The notes beneath the pieces were generated by a model. The model was not told the origin of the DNA, ran no database searches, and saw only the letters and a program-made list of their open reading frames with translations. A stretch of DNA of 64,000 nt from Opitutaceae bacterium (lineage in GTDB: Bacteria; Verrucomicrobiota; Verrucomicrobiia; Opitutales; Opitutaceae), in the NCBI GenBank assembly GCA_003151515.1, contig PLXS01000016.1:22914-86913 (forward strand), read 5' to 3'. Positions 35,123-44,284 of the stretch are shown piece by piece. The position numbers and the translations under genes were made by a program. How positions within the stretch are numbered: position 1 is the first letter of the stretch; each line of letters begins with the position of its first letter.

Positions 35123-38065
35123 ATGAAATACCGCATACTAGTATTTTCAGCCCTCGTGGCCCTTGGTGGCTCGCAAGCCTTGGCGCAAACCAATACCTTA
35201 TCCTCCGTTGCCATGAGTGCGACCGGTGTCGTCACTGTCACACCGCAGATGGGGCCCGACTCGGATCCCGCTTACAACGACCAATTCCCCACGGTGGCCG
35301 TCGGCAATACTCTCGCCGGACTTACATACGTCGCCGGCGATGAAGGCTTCCCCGGCGGCCCCACATCGATTGCGATGTACACTCTTAGCGGGGTGGCGCC
35401 GATTACGCCAGGGGCGGCGAACTCCTTCGTGGGCTACGGCACGATCACTGCAACCCCGACGCCGGGCACGGATATTGCCTCCGTCGACGGCAACCTTACG
35501 GCTGATTCCTATTCTGGCCTGACCTATGCGGCAGATGATATCGGTTTTGGGTCAAACGACTTCTACACGATCCATCACAGGGGAAGCACGGATTATTTCG
35601 CCGAAATTGTGAAAACCACCGGCAGCGTCGTGGACCTGAAGCCCATGTCCGGGGCCGGCACATTAGCCACCATCACGGGCCTCCATGGCTACCTATCGTT
35701 GGCGTATGCCACGGCGGCGCCCTCGCATGGGGGCAACTTTATGTATTATATTCGGACCGCTGCCGCCGGCGACGTCTTCGCCCCCGCAGGCGATACCGTA
35801 TTTGGTTTGATGATTCCGGCTCTGGCGAGCGGCGACACCGATCTTTTTGATCTTAACACCGCCGTTGGGAGCTTTGGCGTCGGCGGCTACACGACGCTGG
35901 CTTTTACGACCCCCACCAACTTGACCTCCGGGAACTACCTAACCAACGGATTTTATTATCTTCGCCAGGACAGCACGGGCACCGGCAACACCATCCTCGG
36001 CCTGCTGGACATCACCACCGGGCACAGAACCATTTCCGATATCGCCAACCTCGGCGCCGACTACAACACTCTTGTCTTCGCCGACGCCAGCACCGGGATT
36101 GCGACCGGGGGCGGACACGTGTGGGGGATTAATCAATTCTATGTCACTGGCACGACCGGCGCGAGCAGGGGCGCCGGCGCCCAGTCGGTCAGCTTCGCGG
36201 CCATCGCGGACTACACGATCGGCGTTAGTACTCCGTTCATGGTCAGCCCATCGGCCAGCTCCGGCAACGCGATCACGCTCACCGTGGCGTCCAGCTCGAC
36301 CGGCTCGGCTACGATCAGCCCTCCGGTTGGCGGCGTCTTCACGATCACGCCCACCGGCCCAGGCGTCGTCACACTGCAAGCGACGGCCAGTGGTGGGGGT
36401 TTCAACACGAACTGGCTGCAGCAGAGCTTCAACGTCATCGGAGTGCCGATCTTCACGAGTTCGACCACTGCGACTGCCACCGTCGGCACGTCTTTCAGCT
36501 ACACCACCACCGCGATGAACTCTCCAGCGGGTACCCCGGGTTATTTGCCCATTACTTATGGCGTAGTATCCGGTCTTCCGGCGACCCTGACCCTCGATAC
36601 CTCGACCGGCGTCATTACCGGCACGCCCACGGCGGCTGGTACGATTAACGCGGTAATCAGCGCGACGAATGGCACCGGCCCCGCCAGTCCTAACCTCGCG
36701 CTGACCATCACGGTCTCTCTGGGTGCGCCGGTCATCACGAGCCCGCTCAGCGCTTCTGGCACCGTCGGCACGACTTTTAATACCTACACGATCGTGGCCT
36801 CGGGCTCGCCCACGAGTTACTCCGCCACGGGCCTTCCGCCTGGCCTAACCCTCACGGCAGACACGATCGACGGCACGCCTACGACAGCGGGCACCTATCC
36901 TGTGGCGCTCAGCGCCATGAATCCAGGCGGTACCGGGACCGCCACCCTGACCATCACGGTCGCCCCGGCGCCCGTCGTCGCGCCCACCATCACGAGCCCG
37001 ATCAGCGCCGGTGCCAACGTCGGCTCGACTTTCACGTATACCATCACCTCGACGGGCTCGCCGCCCACGAGCTACTCTGCCACGGGTCTTCCGCCTGGCC
37101 TGACCATCAATACCCAGACGGGCGTGATCACCGGCGAGCCCACGACATTCGGCTCATATGTCGCGACGATTACGGCCACGAACTCCACCGGCTCCAACTC
37201 CTCCGTCTTGACCATCGGTGTCACTTCCAGCGTTATCGTTAACTTCTCTGCGCGCGCCTTCTCCGGCACGGGCAGCGACACGTTGATCGTGGGCTTCAGC
37301 GTCACCGGCGACGGCAAGAACCTCCTTGTGCGCGGAATCGGCCCGAGTCTGGCGTATTTCGGCATCACGAACTTCCTGCCCGCCCCGATCCTGACGATGT
37401 ATAACGCCGACGGTACGGTCGAGGCGACCGACAGCGGCTGGGAGGTCAACAGCAGCGGCCAGAACGACGGGGCCCTCATTGCGGCAACGGGCGCCTTGGT
37501 CGGCGCGTTCCCTCTGCCGGCCAACAGCCTGGACTCAGCGCTGCTCCTCACGGTCGACAATGGCACCCACACGACCGGCCTGCTCACCACCAACGGTGCC
37601 TCGGGTGTCGGACTGATCGAAATCTATGACACGGGCGGCAACCCCTACGCGAGCCTTACCAATGTCTCCGCCCGCATGAACGTCACCAGCGGAAACGGCA
37701 TACTGATAGCCGGCTTGGTGATCGGGGGCAACGCCCCGAAGATGGTGCTCATCCGCGGGATCGGCCCGAGTCTGGCGTACTTCGGCGTCACAGGCGTGTT
37801 GCCCGATCCGCAGATCGTCGTCTTCTCCGGCACGACCCAGATGGCCAGCAACTCCGGCTGGGATAGCGGCACCACCCCCGCCGCGCAGATCGTCGCCACC
37901 TCGGCAGAGGTAGGGGCGTTCCCGCTGGCCTCCGGCAGCAAGGATGCGGCGTTGCTCATGACGCTTCAGCCGGGCGCCTATACCGTGCAGGTCACCAGCC
38001 TTAGCAATACGACCGGCGTGGCGCTCGTCGAGGTCTACGACGCCTCCCCTCAGGATATCCCATAG
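35123..38065 (+). CDS. Large secreted protein with Ig-like domains and duplicated C-terminal module
   Basis: 980 residues with a signal peptide (MKYRILVFSALVALGGSQALA-QT). Residues about 25-370 form a unique N-terminal part without recognised family. From about 430 to 700 follow three putative Ig domains of the He_PIG type (YGVVSGLPATLTLD, YSATGLPPGLTL, YSATGLPPGLTI). The C-terminus holds two copies of a roughly 130-residue module with RGIGPSLAYFG, ALVGAFPLP/AEVGAFPLA and GLIEIYDT/ALVEVYDA. The DNA encoding ATCGGCCCGAGTCTGGCGTA is identical in both copies (37337 and 37760). Modules of this kind are common in Verrucomicrobiota exoproteins. Function is unknown; adhesion or surface attachment is plausible. 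Confidence 0.8.
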   Translation: MKYRILVFSALVALGGSQALAQTNTLSSVAMSATGVVTVTPQMGPDSDPAYNDQFPTVAVGNTLAGLTYVAGDEGFPGGPTSIAMYTLSGVAPITPGAANSFVGYGTITATPTPGTDIASVDGNLTADSYSGLTYAADDIGFGSNDFYTIHHRGSTDYFAEIVKTTGSVVDLKPMSGAGTLATITGLHGYLSLAYATAAPSHGGNFMYYIRTAAAGDVFAPAGDTVFGLMIPALASGDTDLFDLNTAVGSFGVGGYTTLAFTTPTNLTSGNYLTNGFYYLRQDSTGTGNTILGLLDITTGHRTISDIANLGADYNTLVFADASTGIATGGGHVWGINQFYVTGTTGASRGAGAQSVSFAAIADYTIGVSTPFMVSPSASSGNAITLTVASSSTGSATISPPVGGVFTITPTGPGVVTLQATASGGGFNTNWLQQSFNVIGVPIFTSSTTATATVGTSFSYTTTAMNSPAGTPGYLPITYGVVSGLPATLTLDTSTGVITGTPTAAGTINAVISATNGTGPASPNLALTITVSLGAPVITSPLSASGTVGTTFNTYTIVASGSPTSYSATGLPPGLTLTADTIDGTPTTAGTYPVALSAMNPGGTGTATLTITVAPAPVVAPTITSPISAGANVGSTFTYTITSTGSPPTSYSATGLPPGLTINTQTGVITGEPTTFGSYVATITATNSTGSNSSVLTIGVTSSVIVNFSARAFSGTGSDTLIVGFSVTGDGKNLLVRGIGPSLAYFGITNFLPAPILTMYNADGTVEATDSGWEVNSSGQNDGALIAATGALVGAFPLPANSLDSALLLTVDNGTHTTGLLTTNGASGVGLIEIYDTGGNPYASLTNVSARMNVTSGNGILIAGLVIGGNAPKMVLIRGIGPSLAYFGVTGVLPDPQIVVFSGTTQMASNSGWDSGTTPAAQIVATSAEVGAFPLASGSKDAALLMTLQPGAYTVQVTSLSNTTGVALVEVYDASPQDIP

Positions 38066-38090
38066 CACAAGCCCTCAGAAGTTTCGCGCA

Positions 38091-38126
38091 GGGCTCTCGC
38101 GGAGGATCCGCGAGAGCCCTTTCTCG
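38091..38126 (+). terminator. Rho-independent terminator
   Basis: A perfect 13-base-pair stem (GGGCTCTCGCGGA at 38091-38103 with its complement at 38107-38119), three-base loop, followed by TTTCTC. It lies 25 bases behind the stop codon of the secreted Ig-like protein gene. Confidence 0.85.
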
Positions 38127-38354
38127 TGGGCGGCAAAATGCAATGCCACGGTCCATCCTCAAAGGATTCTCCCGCAGGGATAGGCTAGCGCTGAATCGCC
38201 GGCATTGAGTGTGGGCAAGTGGGCACCGCAGTCGGCCGCGCGCCGGGCCCCTTTAGCCTCTTGGGATGGTCCCCCTGCAACTTGCCCGGCGCGTGTTAGC
38301 GCTCGAATGATCGCCGGATCTTCGGCCAGCGAAGCCTTGATGGCTTCTCTGGAG

Positions 38355-39608
38355 TCATCGCCATTTGTGACGTCTAACGGGAAGCACTGCAGAAATCGTG
38401 GTGCCGCGGCCGGGCGCGGACTCGACCCTGAAGGAGCCCCCCACCATCTCGACGCGCTCGCGCATCCCGATCAGGCCCAGGCGCTTGTTCTTTACGGGGT
38501 CCAGCACGCGCCCGACATCGAAGGATTTCCCGTCGTCCTTTATTTCCAATAGCACGGCCTTGGGCTGGCTCCTCAGGGCCAAGCTAACCCTGCTCGCATG
38601 CGCGTGCTGCGCGACGTTGACAAGGGCCGCCTGGGCCACCCGGTAGAGCACGATCCGGCTGTCATTGCGCATCTTCTCGACGCCGGCAAAGGCCGAAAAG
38701 GCGACCCGCAAGCCGGTGCGCTTTGCAAAGGCCTTGAGATAGGAGTGCAGCGCGGGAATAAGCCCCAGGTCGTCAAGGAGGGTCGGACGCAGGTCGCGGG
38801 CAAACTGGTGCACGATGTCCACCGACTTTTCAACAAGGCGCTGCGTGCTGCTGATGTGTTCCGAGAGGCTGGAATTGCTGATGCCGGACTCGAACTTCAG
38901 GGAGGCGAGCTGCACGTTTATTCCGGTGAGAATCTGGGCGATCTCATCGTGAAGCTCGCGGCTGATCTCCCTGCGCTCCTCCTCCTGCGCCATAAGCACC
39001 CGGCGCGACAGCCTGTGCATCCTCTGCTCGCTCAGGCGCAGGGAATGTTCCGCGGCTTTCCTCTGCGCAATCTCCCTTCTCAGGAGCTGGTTGGCAATGA
39101 TGAGGTCGGTCGTGCGGCGGCGAAGCGTTATGTTCGAGCGCCTTAGCAGGACCGCGTTTTCGGCCACTGCGCGGTGCGTTTTCTCTATCGGAATGAGCAC
39201 ATCGAGGAAGAATGCGCCCGCCCGTTTCACGGTCCTGGCCCGCACGGCCTCGGTGCAATCGTCGGGAATGAGGGCAAGGAGCGCCTCCGCGTGGATATGG
39301 GCCAGCTCCAGTGTCTCCAGATTGATCGAGAGGGCTCTTCTGCCCAGGCGCTCGGTCCGCCGCAGCGACGCCGGCGTTGCCCTGCGCAGATAGCTCCGCA
39401 GCTCCGTCTGATACCGCCGCAGGAAGCTGCTTCTAGGGTCTCTCAAGAGGACAAGCTTCCCCTTGACCGGCTGTGGTCGGGCTCCAGCTGAAGACGCAAT
39501 GCCTTTTTTGCTCGGCAGCACATCATGAAGGTCGATCCAGATTCCTAAATTTAGCTTCGTTTCGAGTCTCTGAGGATGCGCCCAGGAATTCAACCCTAAG
39601 TCTAGCAT
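38355..39608 (-). CDS. Cytosolic histidine kinase, HisKA_3 type, divergent from kaiC
   Basis: 417 residues from the Met at 39608 (frame open to 39662). No membrane segment is seen. An N-terminal helical region (about 45-150) resembles the RsbRD-type sensor bundle, followed by a coiled coil (RRRTTDLIIANQLLRREIAQRK). The phospho-acceptor His is in REISRELHDEIAQIL (about 220), the HisKA_3 type that normally pairs with NarL/LuxR-type regulators. The ATPase domain has N-box VAQAALVNVAQHAHA, DDGKSFD and GLIGMRERVEMVGG. It is divergent from the kai operon with a 169-base gap. No response regulator gene is adjacent. Confidence 0.85.
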   Translation of the reverse strand: MLDLGLNSWAHPQRLETKLNLGIWIDLHDVLPSKKGIASSAGARPQPVKGKLVLLRDPRSSFLRRYQTELRSYLRRATPASLRRTERLGRRALSINLETLELAHIHAEALLALIPDDCTEAVRARTVKRAGAFFLDVLIPIEKTHRAVAENAVLLRRSNITLRRRTTDLIIANQLLRREIAQRKAAEHSLRLSEQRMHRLSRRVLMAQEEERREISRELHDEIAQILTGINVQLASLKFESGISNSSLSEHISSTQRLVEKSVDIVHQFARDLRPTLLDDLGLIPALHSYLKAFAKRTGLRVAFSAFAGVEKMRNDSRIVLYRVAQAALVNVAQHAHASRVSLALRSQPKAVLLEIKDDGKSFDVGRVLDPVKNKRLGLIGMRERVEMVGGSFRVESAPGRGTTISAVLPVRRHKWR

Positions 39609-39706
39609 TGGAATATTGCAAAACGCCCCCCGCCCTGGACGCCGACATGTCGGTCGCTCCAATTGGCAAAAAAAGCAGCCGAGCTTTCGTCGTTTTGCAA
39701 CTGACA

Positions 39707-39751
39707 GTGGGTAAACACCCCATGGTGCCGTGCCCTAATCTGCCTTTTAAT
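39707..39751 (+). promoter_or_regulatory. Promoter with GGGT-ACCCCAT palindrome, kai operon
   Basis: GTGGGTAAACACCCCATGG at 39707-39725, then TTTAAT at 39746-39751 at the standard distance from the motif. The predicted transcript start is only about 20 bases before the kaiC ATG at 39778. No -35 consensus is visible. Confidence 0.6.
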
Positions 39752-39777
39752 TAACGGGTTGGAGATGACGCCCCCTA

Positions 39778-41541
39778 ATGAAGAATACCCCCCCCAAGTC
39801 CGTCTCTCCGGCCGTTCGCTTCCCCAAATGCCCGACGGGCATCAGTGGCCTGGACGAGATCACGGGAGGCGGATTGCCGCGCGGGCGGCCTACGCTGGTG
39901 TGCGGCGGGACGGGCTGCGGCAAGACCCTGCTCGCCGCGGAATTCCTCGTGCGCGGTGCCACACAATTCGGCGAGCCCGGCGTCTTCATGTGCTTCGAGG
40001 AGACGGACGCGGAGCTTAGGATCAACGTCGCATCGCTCGGATTCGATTTGGGGGGCCTGGTGCGGCGCAAGAAAATCGTAATTGAGCACGTCCGCATCGA
40101 GCGCAACGAGATCTATGAAACCGGAGAGTATGACCTCGAAGGTTTGTTCGTCCGGCTGAATTACGCGATCGACTCCATCGGCGCCAAGCGCGTGGTGCTG
40201 GACACTCTCGAGGCGCTCTTTGCCGGCCTGCCCAACGAAGCCATCCTGCGAGCCGAACTTCGGCGGCTCTTCCGTTGGCTCAAGGATAAGGGCGTTACCG
40301 CCGTCATCACGGCCGAACGCGGGCGCGAGCAGCTGACGCGCCACGGCTTGGAGGAGTACGTGTCCGACTGCGTCATCCTGCTCGATCATCGAGTCCATGA
40401 CCAGATTGCCACGCGTCACCTGCGGGTGGTGAAGTACCGCGGCGCCATGCACGGCACCAACGAGTTTCCATTCCTAATTGCCGAGGACGGCATCAGCGTC
40501 CTGCCGATCACGTCTCTTGGGCTCAACTACAACGTGCTAAACGGGCGAATTTCGACCGGCATACCGCGGCTCAACGCGATGCTCGGCGGCCGGGGTTTCT
40601 TTCGCGGCAGCAGCATCCTGCTCACGGGCACGCCCGGCACCGGCAAAACGATCACCGCCGCCTGCTTTGCCCAAGCCTCCGCCAAACGGGGCGAGCGCGT
40701 GCTCTTCTTTTCATTCGAGGAATCGCCCAACCAGATCATCCGCAACATGCGCTCCGTTGGGCTGCGCCTGGAGCCGTTTGTCAAGAGCGGCCTGCTGCGG
40801 TTTCACGCGACGCGGCCCATGCAGTACGGCCTGGAGATGCACCTGGCCATCATGTTCAAGGAAATAGCCGCGTTTCGCCCCCGGGTCGTCGTTGTGGACC
40901 CGATCACGAGCCTTATAGCAGCGGGCACCGACTTTGAAACCAAGGGAATGGTGACCCGGCTCATCGACTACCTTAAGAGCGAGAAGATTACCTCGCTCTT
41001 CACCAGCCTGACCCACGGCGGCCACGCGCTGCAACAGAGTGAGATCGCCATGTCGTCCCTCATGGACTCCTGGCTGCTGTTGCAGGACTTCGAAGGCAAC
41101 GGTGAGCGCAACCGCGTGCTCTATGTGATCAAGGCTCGGGGAATGTCGCACTCGAACCAGGTTCGCGAGTTCGTGATTTCGAGCCGCGGCATAGACCTCG
41201 TGGACGCCTACATAGGCCCCAACGGCGTCTTGACCGGCGCGTCCCGGCTGGCGCAGGCCGCCCGCGAGACAGCCGAAGCGCTCGACGGCAAGCAGGAGGC
41301 CGCCCGCCGCAAGCGCCTATTGGAACGCAAACGCGCGACGATCGAGCAGCAAATCGCCGGATTGAGGTCCGAATACGAGGCCGACGAAGTCGAGCTGAAG
41401 CGCATGGACGAACAGGTCGGCGCGCGTGCGCGCGTCCTTTCGTCCGAGCGGACCGAGCTGGGGCGCCTGCGCCATGCGGATGCCTTGGTGACGGCCGGGG
41501 CGGACGCGACGGGGCCAAACCGGATCATAGAAAATGACTAA
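39778..41541 (+). CDS. kaiC: KaiC-like two-domain ATPase
   Basis: 587 residues with two RecA-like KaiC domains. CI: Walker A GGTGCGKT (43-50) and catalytic Glu pair CFEET (74-75). CII: Walker A GTPGTGKT (284-291) and SFEES (314-315). The autophosphorylation pair S431/T432 of cyanobacterial KaiC aligns with Ser426/Ser427 ([14 protein letters not shown]), and T426 with Ser421, so phosphorylation is possible. After about residue 490 a coiled-coil tail of some 75 residues ([19 protein letters not shown]) replaces the cyanobacterial A-loop end, as in many non-cyanobacterial KaiCs. It is followed by two kaiB genes with overlapping starts. No kaiA is present. Confidence 0.92.
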   Translation: MKNTPPKSVSPAVRFPKCPTGISGLDEITGGGLPRGRPTLVCGGTGCGKTLLAAEFLVRGATQFGEPGVFMCFEETDAELRINVASLGFDLGGLVRRKKIVIEHVRIERNEIYETGEYDLEGLFVRLNYAIDSIGAKRVVLDTLEALFAGLPNEAILRAELRRLFRWLKDKGVTAVITAERGREQLTRHGLEEYVSDCVILLDHRVHDQIATRHLRVVKYRGAMHGTNEFPFLIAEDGISVLPITSLGLNYNVLNGRISTGIPRLNAMLGGRGFFRGSSILLTGTPGTGKTITAACFAQASAKRGERVLFFSFEESPNQIIRNMRSVGLRLEPFVKSGLLRFHATRPMQYGLEMHLAIMFKEIAAFRPRVVVVDPITSLIAAGTDFETKGMVTRLIDYLKSEKITSLFTSLTHGGHALQQSEIAMSSLMDSWLLLQDFEGNGERNRVLYVIKARGMSHSNQVREFVISSRGIDLVDAYIGPNGVLTGASRLAQAARETAEALDGKQEAARRKRLLERKRATIEQQIAGLRSEYEADEVELKRMDEQVGARARVLSSERTELGRLRHADALVTAGADATGPNRIIEND

Positions 41542-41893
41542 AACCAGAACAATGGACCGCCCGAAGCCGGGTTCCCGGCGCCGACCAGCCGAACTCTGGC
41601 AACTGCGCCTCTACGTGGCCGCCCAGACACCCAAATCGCTAACGGCTCTCTCGAACCTGAAGAAGATCTGCGAGAACCACCTCCGCGGCCGTTACCGCAT
41701 TGAGGTGATTGACTTGGTGGAGCAACCCCAGCTCTCCAGAGGCGACCAGATCCTGGCCATTCCAACCCTGGTGCGCAAGCTGCCCCAACCCGTGCGAAAA
41801 ATCATTGGCGACCTGTCCGACACCGAGCGCGTGCTCGTGGGCCTGGACCTGCGCGCCGCGCCCTCCCGGGCTAGAAGGAGCAAGCGCCCATGA
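41534..41893 (+). CDS. kaiB: KaiB-like protein 1
   Basis: 119 residues; the core (about 23-106) is a clean Kai[63 protein letters not shown], and VLVGLDLR. KaiB is a thioredoxin-like protein that changes fold to bind the KaiC CI ring. A basic N-terminal extension ([12 protein letters not shown]) and a basic tail (SRARRSKRP) are extra. Its ATG overlaps the kaiC end by eight bases and its stop overlaps the next kaiB start (ATGA), so the set is translationally coupled. An internal ATG at 41552 is an alternative start. Confidence 0.9.
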   Translation: MTKTRTMDRPKPGSRRRPAELWQLRLYVAAQTPKSLTALSNLKKICENHLRGRYRIEVIDLVEQPQLSRGDQILAIPTLVRKLPQPVRKIIGDLSDTERVLVGLDLRAAPSRARRSKRP

Positions 41894-42243
41894 AGGCAAA
41901 AAGGGCTAGCGGGGCGACCAAGAAGTTTGAAAGGGCCCTAGCCGCCGCCCCTGGGAGGAAATATGTCCTGCGGCTGTACGTGGCGGGGGCCACCAACCGG
42001 TCACGCCATGCCGTCCTGCGCGCCCGCGAACTCTGCGAGAGCGAATTCGGGGGCAACTTCGAGTTGGAGGTGATTGACGTCTACCAGCAGCCCATTCTGG
42101 CGCGCGACGGCCAGATTGTCGCGACCCCGACGCTGGTCCGGGAGTTCCCGCTACCGGTGCGACGGCTGATCGGCAACCTTTCGAACACCGCCGAGCTCTT
42201 TGTCGGACTGGACTTGGGCACGAGGGGTAAGACCATCCATTGA
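41890..42243 (+). CDS. kaiB: KaiB-like protein 2
   Basis: 117 residues, a second KaiB clearly diverged from the first: [70 protein letters not shown]. The TPKSLTAL segment of copy 1, near the usual KaiC-contact face, is TNRSRHAV here, which suggests a different partner or a different affinity. It has a basic N-terminus of about 25 residues. Its stop codon overlaps the TTG start of the kinase gene. Confidence 0.88.
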   Translation: MKAKRASGATKKFERALAAAPGRKYVLRLYVAGATNRSRHAVLRARELCESEFGGNFELEVIDVYQQPILARDGQIVATPTLVREFPLPVRRLIGNLSNTAELFVGLDLGTRGKTIH

Positions 42244-43430
42244 AAGCTAACCGGGGAAAACGCCAACCCCTGCCTGCTCCGCCGCCCGAACTCGCCGAAC
42301 TTCGCCTGCGTCTGGCCGAGGCGGAGGAAACGCTCCACGCCATAGGCCGCGGGGAAGTGGACGCGGTGCTGGTGGCCGGCAAGCGGGGCGACCGAGTGTT
42401 CACGCTCGAAGGCGCTGAGCATGCCTACCGCGTGCTCATTGAATCCATGAATGAGGGGGCGCTAACGCTGACAGCTGACGCCACGATCCTTTACGCCAAC
42501 CAGTGCTTCGCGAAAATGGTCAAGTGCCCGCTTGAACGCGTGACGGGCAGCTCCCTTAGCCGCTTCCTCGCCGCCGAAGACCGGGTTGCGCTCCAACGAT
42601 TCCTGAAACGGACCGACAGATCCGGCGCCAAGATTCAAATGCCACTCAATGCAGCCGACGGCTCGCAGATGCCGGCGCAAATCTCCATTCGCCCGATAGA
42701 AAAGAGCGGATTAGACGGGGCGACGATCGGCCTGGTCGTGACAGACATTACGGAGGTCCGGAGGGCCGAGGAGCTGCTACGGGCATTGACGCACCGCGTA
42801 GTGCAAGCGCAGGAGGGCGAGCGCGCGCGCGTTGCCCGCGAATTGCACGACAACGTCACCCAGCTTCTCTGCGCCGTCCACTTCCGCAGCCAGGCGCTCG
42901 CGGGAAGGCTCTCGGCCCGCGGCGGGCCGATGGAGCGAGAGGCCATTCAACTCAGCAAGATGCTCGGCGACTCCGCAAAGGAGGTGGAGCGCATCGCACG
43001 CAATCTGCGGCCCAATGCGCTGAGGCACATGGGCCTAGTCCACGTTCTGCGCAGCTCGGGGGCCGAGTTCGAGCACCGTACAGGCGTGTCATTCAGCATG
43101 GCATGCGAGAAGATGACCACACGGCTGCCGACCGACACCGAGTTGGCACTTTTTCGCATATTCCAGGAGGCCTTGCAAAACGTGCAGAAGCACGCCCACG
43201 CCCACCATGTTGTCGTTTGTTTGAGGCGCCTGGGCGCCTTTGCCCAGTTGGCGATCAATGACGACGGGGTCGGCTTCCGCCTCAATCGGCCCCCGATCGC
43301 ACGCAAGGGAAGGCGCGGCCTCGGCCTGCTCGACATGCGCGAGCGGGCAATCTGCGTGGGGGGTGCCCTCCAGATCAAGTCCATTCGCAGCCGCGGTACG
43401 AAGGTCGAGGTGCGCGTTCCATTGGCCTGA
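42240..43430 (+). CDS. PAS-containing histidine kinase, HisKA_3 type, last gene of the kai operon
   Basis: 396 residues, TTG start overlapping the stop of kaiB 2. No membrane span. A coiled-coil N-terminus (LRLAEAEETLHAIGRGEVDAVLV) leads to a PAS domain (about 65-170, ending GLVVTDITEVRRAEE). The phospho-acceptor His is in RVARELHDNVTQLL (about 203). ATPase motifs are FRIFQEALQNVQKHAHA, NDDGVGF and RRGLGLLDMRERA. This kaiC-kaiB-kaiB-kinase order occurs in several non-cyanobacterial lineages (family knowledge), and the kinase is a reasonable output or input device of the KaiC cycle. Its cognate regulator is not encoded in the window. Confidence 0.88.
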   Translation: MKANRGKRQPLPAPPPELAELRLRLAEAEETLHAIGRGEVDAVLVAGKRGDRVFTLEGAEHAYRVLIESMNEGALTLTADATILYANQCFAKMVKCPLERVTGSSLSRFLAAEDRVALQRFLKRTDRSGAKIQMPLNAADGSQMPAQISIRPIEKSGLDGATIGLVVTDITEVRRAEELLRALTHRVVQAQEGERARVARELHDNVTQLLCAVHFRSQALAGRLSARGGPMEREAIQLSKMLGDSAKEVERIARNLRPNALRHMGLVHVLRSSGAEFEHRTGVSFSMACEKMTTRLPTDTELALFRIFQEALQNVQKHAHAHHVVVCLRRLGAFAQLAINDDGVGFRLNRPPIARKGRRGLGLLDMRERAICVGGALQIKSIRSRGTKVEVRVPLA

Positions 43431-43526
43431 ATTCGGGAATAGCCTCTCTGGAAGCTTGGCCGGATGCCAATGCCATGGTTAGGCTCCAATGCAACCGACC
43501 ATAAACTCGCCATTGGGGTGCCCTTT

Positions 43527-44123
43527 ATGCCTATGCAAATCATCCTTGTGCGCCACGGGGAGACCCTTTGGAGCCTCACCGGCCAGCACACCGGCCGCAC
43601 CGACCTGGCCCTCACCGAAAACGGCGAGGCCCGCGCATCCAGGCTTCGACCGCTGCTTCAGAAGATGAGATTTGAGCACGTGCTCACGAGCCCCCTGCGG
43701 CGCGCCCGGCGCACGTGCGAGCTTGCCGGCCTCGGATCCGCGGCCCGGATTGAGCCTGATCTCCGGGAGTGGGACTATGGCGACTACGAGGGCCTGACGA
43801 CGCGGGAGATCTGCGCGAGTCGGCCGGGGTGGAACGTGTTTCAGGACGGCTGTCCCGGGGGCGAATCGGTGGCGCAGGTCTCCCAGCGCGCGGACCGCCT
43901 TCTGGCCGGCCTCAGCCGCCTCGGAGGGAACGTCGCCCTCTTCTCGCACGGACAGTTCCTGCGGGCCGTCGCCGCGCGATGGGTCGGGCTGGCCGTCTCG
44001 GAGGGGCAGCATCTGGCCTTGGACACCGCCTCGGTCAGCATCCTTGGGTTTGAACAGCATAACGGGAGCATTCCCGCGATCTGCGTTTGGAATTCGGGCT
44101 CGGACACGGCCTCAGGACCGTAG
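43527..44123 (+). CDS. Histidine phosphatase (phosphoglycerate mutase family)
   Basis: 198 residues from the ATG at 43527 (MPMQIILVRHGETLW). The RHG motif (about residues 9-11) supplies the phospho-His; the second catalytic His is in ALFSHGQFLR, and the conserved Arg lies in TSPLRRARRTCELA, with the acid Glu in LREWDYGDYEGL. Family members dephosphorylate small molecules or act as mutases; the DYGDYEG and SHG patterns are like GpmB/CobC. An upstream Met at 43464 gives a less likely extension. It lies 96 bases behind the kinase, possibly cotranscribed with the kai operon. Confidence 0.8.
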   Translation: MPMQIILVRHGETLWSLTGQHTGRTDLALTENGEARASRLRPLLQKMRFEHVLTSPLRRARRTCELAGLGSAARIEPDLREWDYGDYEGLTTREICASRPGWNVFQDGCPGGESVAQVSQRADRLLAGLSRLGGNVALFSHGQFLRAVAARWVGLAVSEGQHLALDTASVSILGFEQHNGSIPAICVWNSGSDTASGP

Positions 44124-44284
44124 AGTTCGGGCGGCCAACCCGCAGCCGGGGACACCATGCAGGTCTGGCGCCCGCGGTGCGCGATGGCGCCGGCGGCTTC
44201 GACTGTCGACCAAGGGTCGCGCTCGGCGAAGGAATCCGCGGCCGACGGGCGCATCCCGGCGCCACGGCCCCGTGTCCCGCCGCG

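Noticed and set aside
43511..43530. GGGCACCCCAATGG on the minus strand near the histidine phosphatase start.
   Set aside because: No three-base spacer in the palindrome, CAA instead of CAT, and it points away from the gene.
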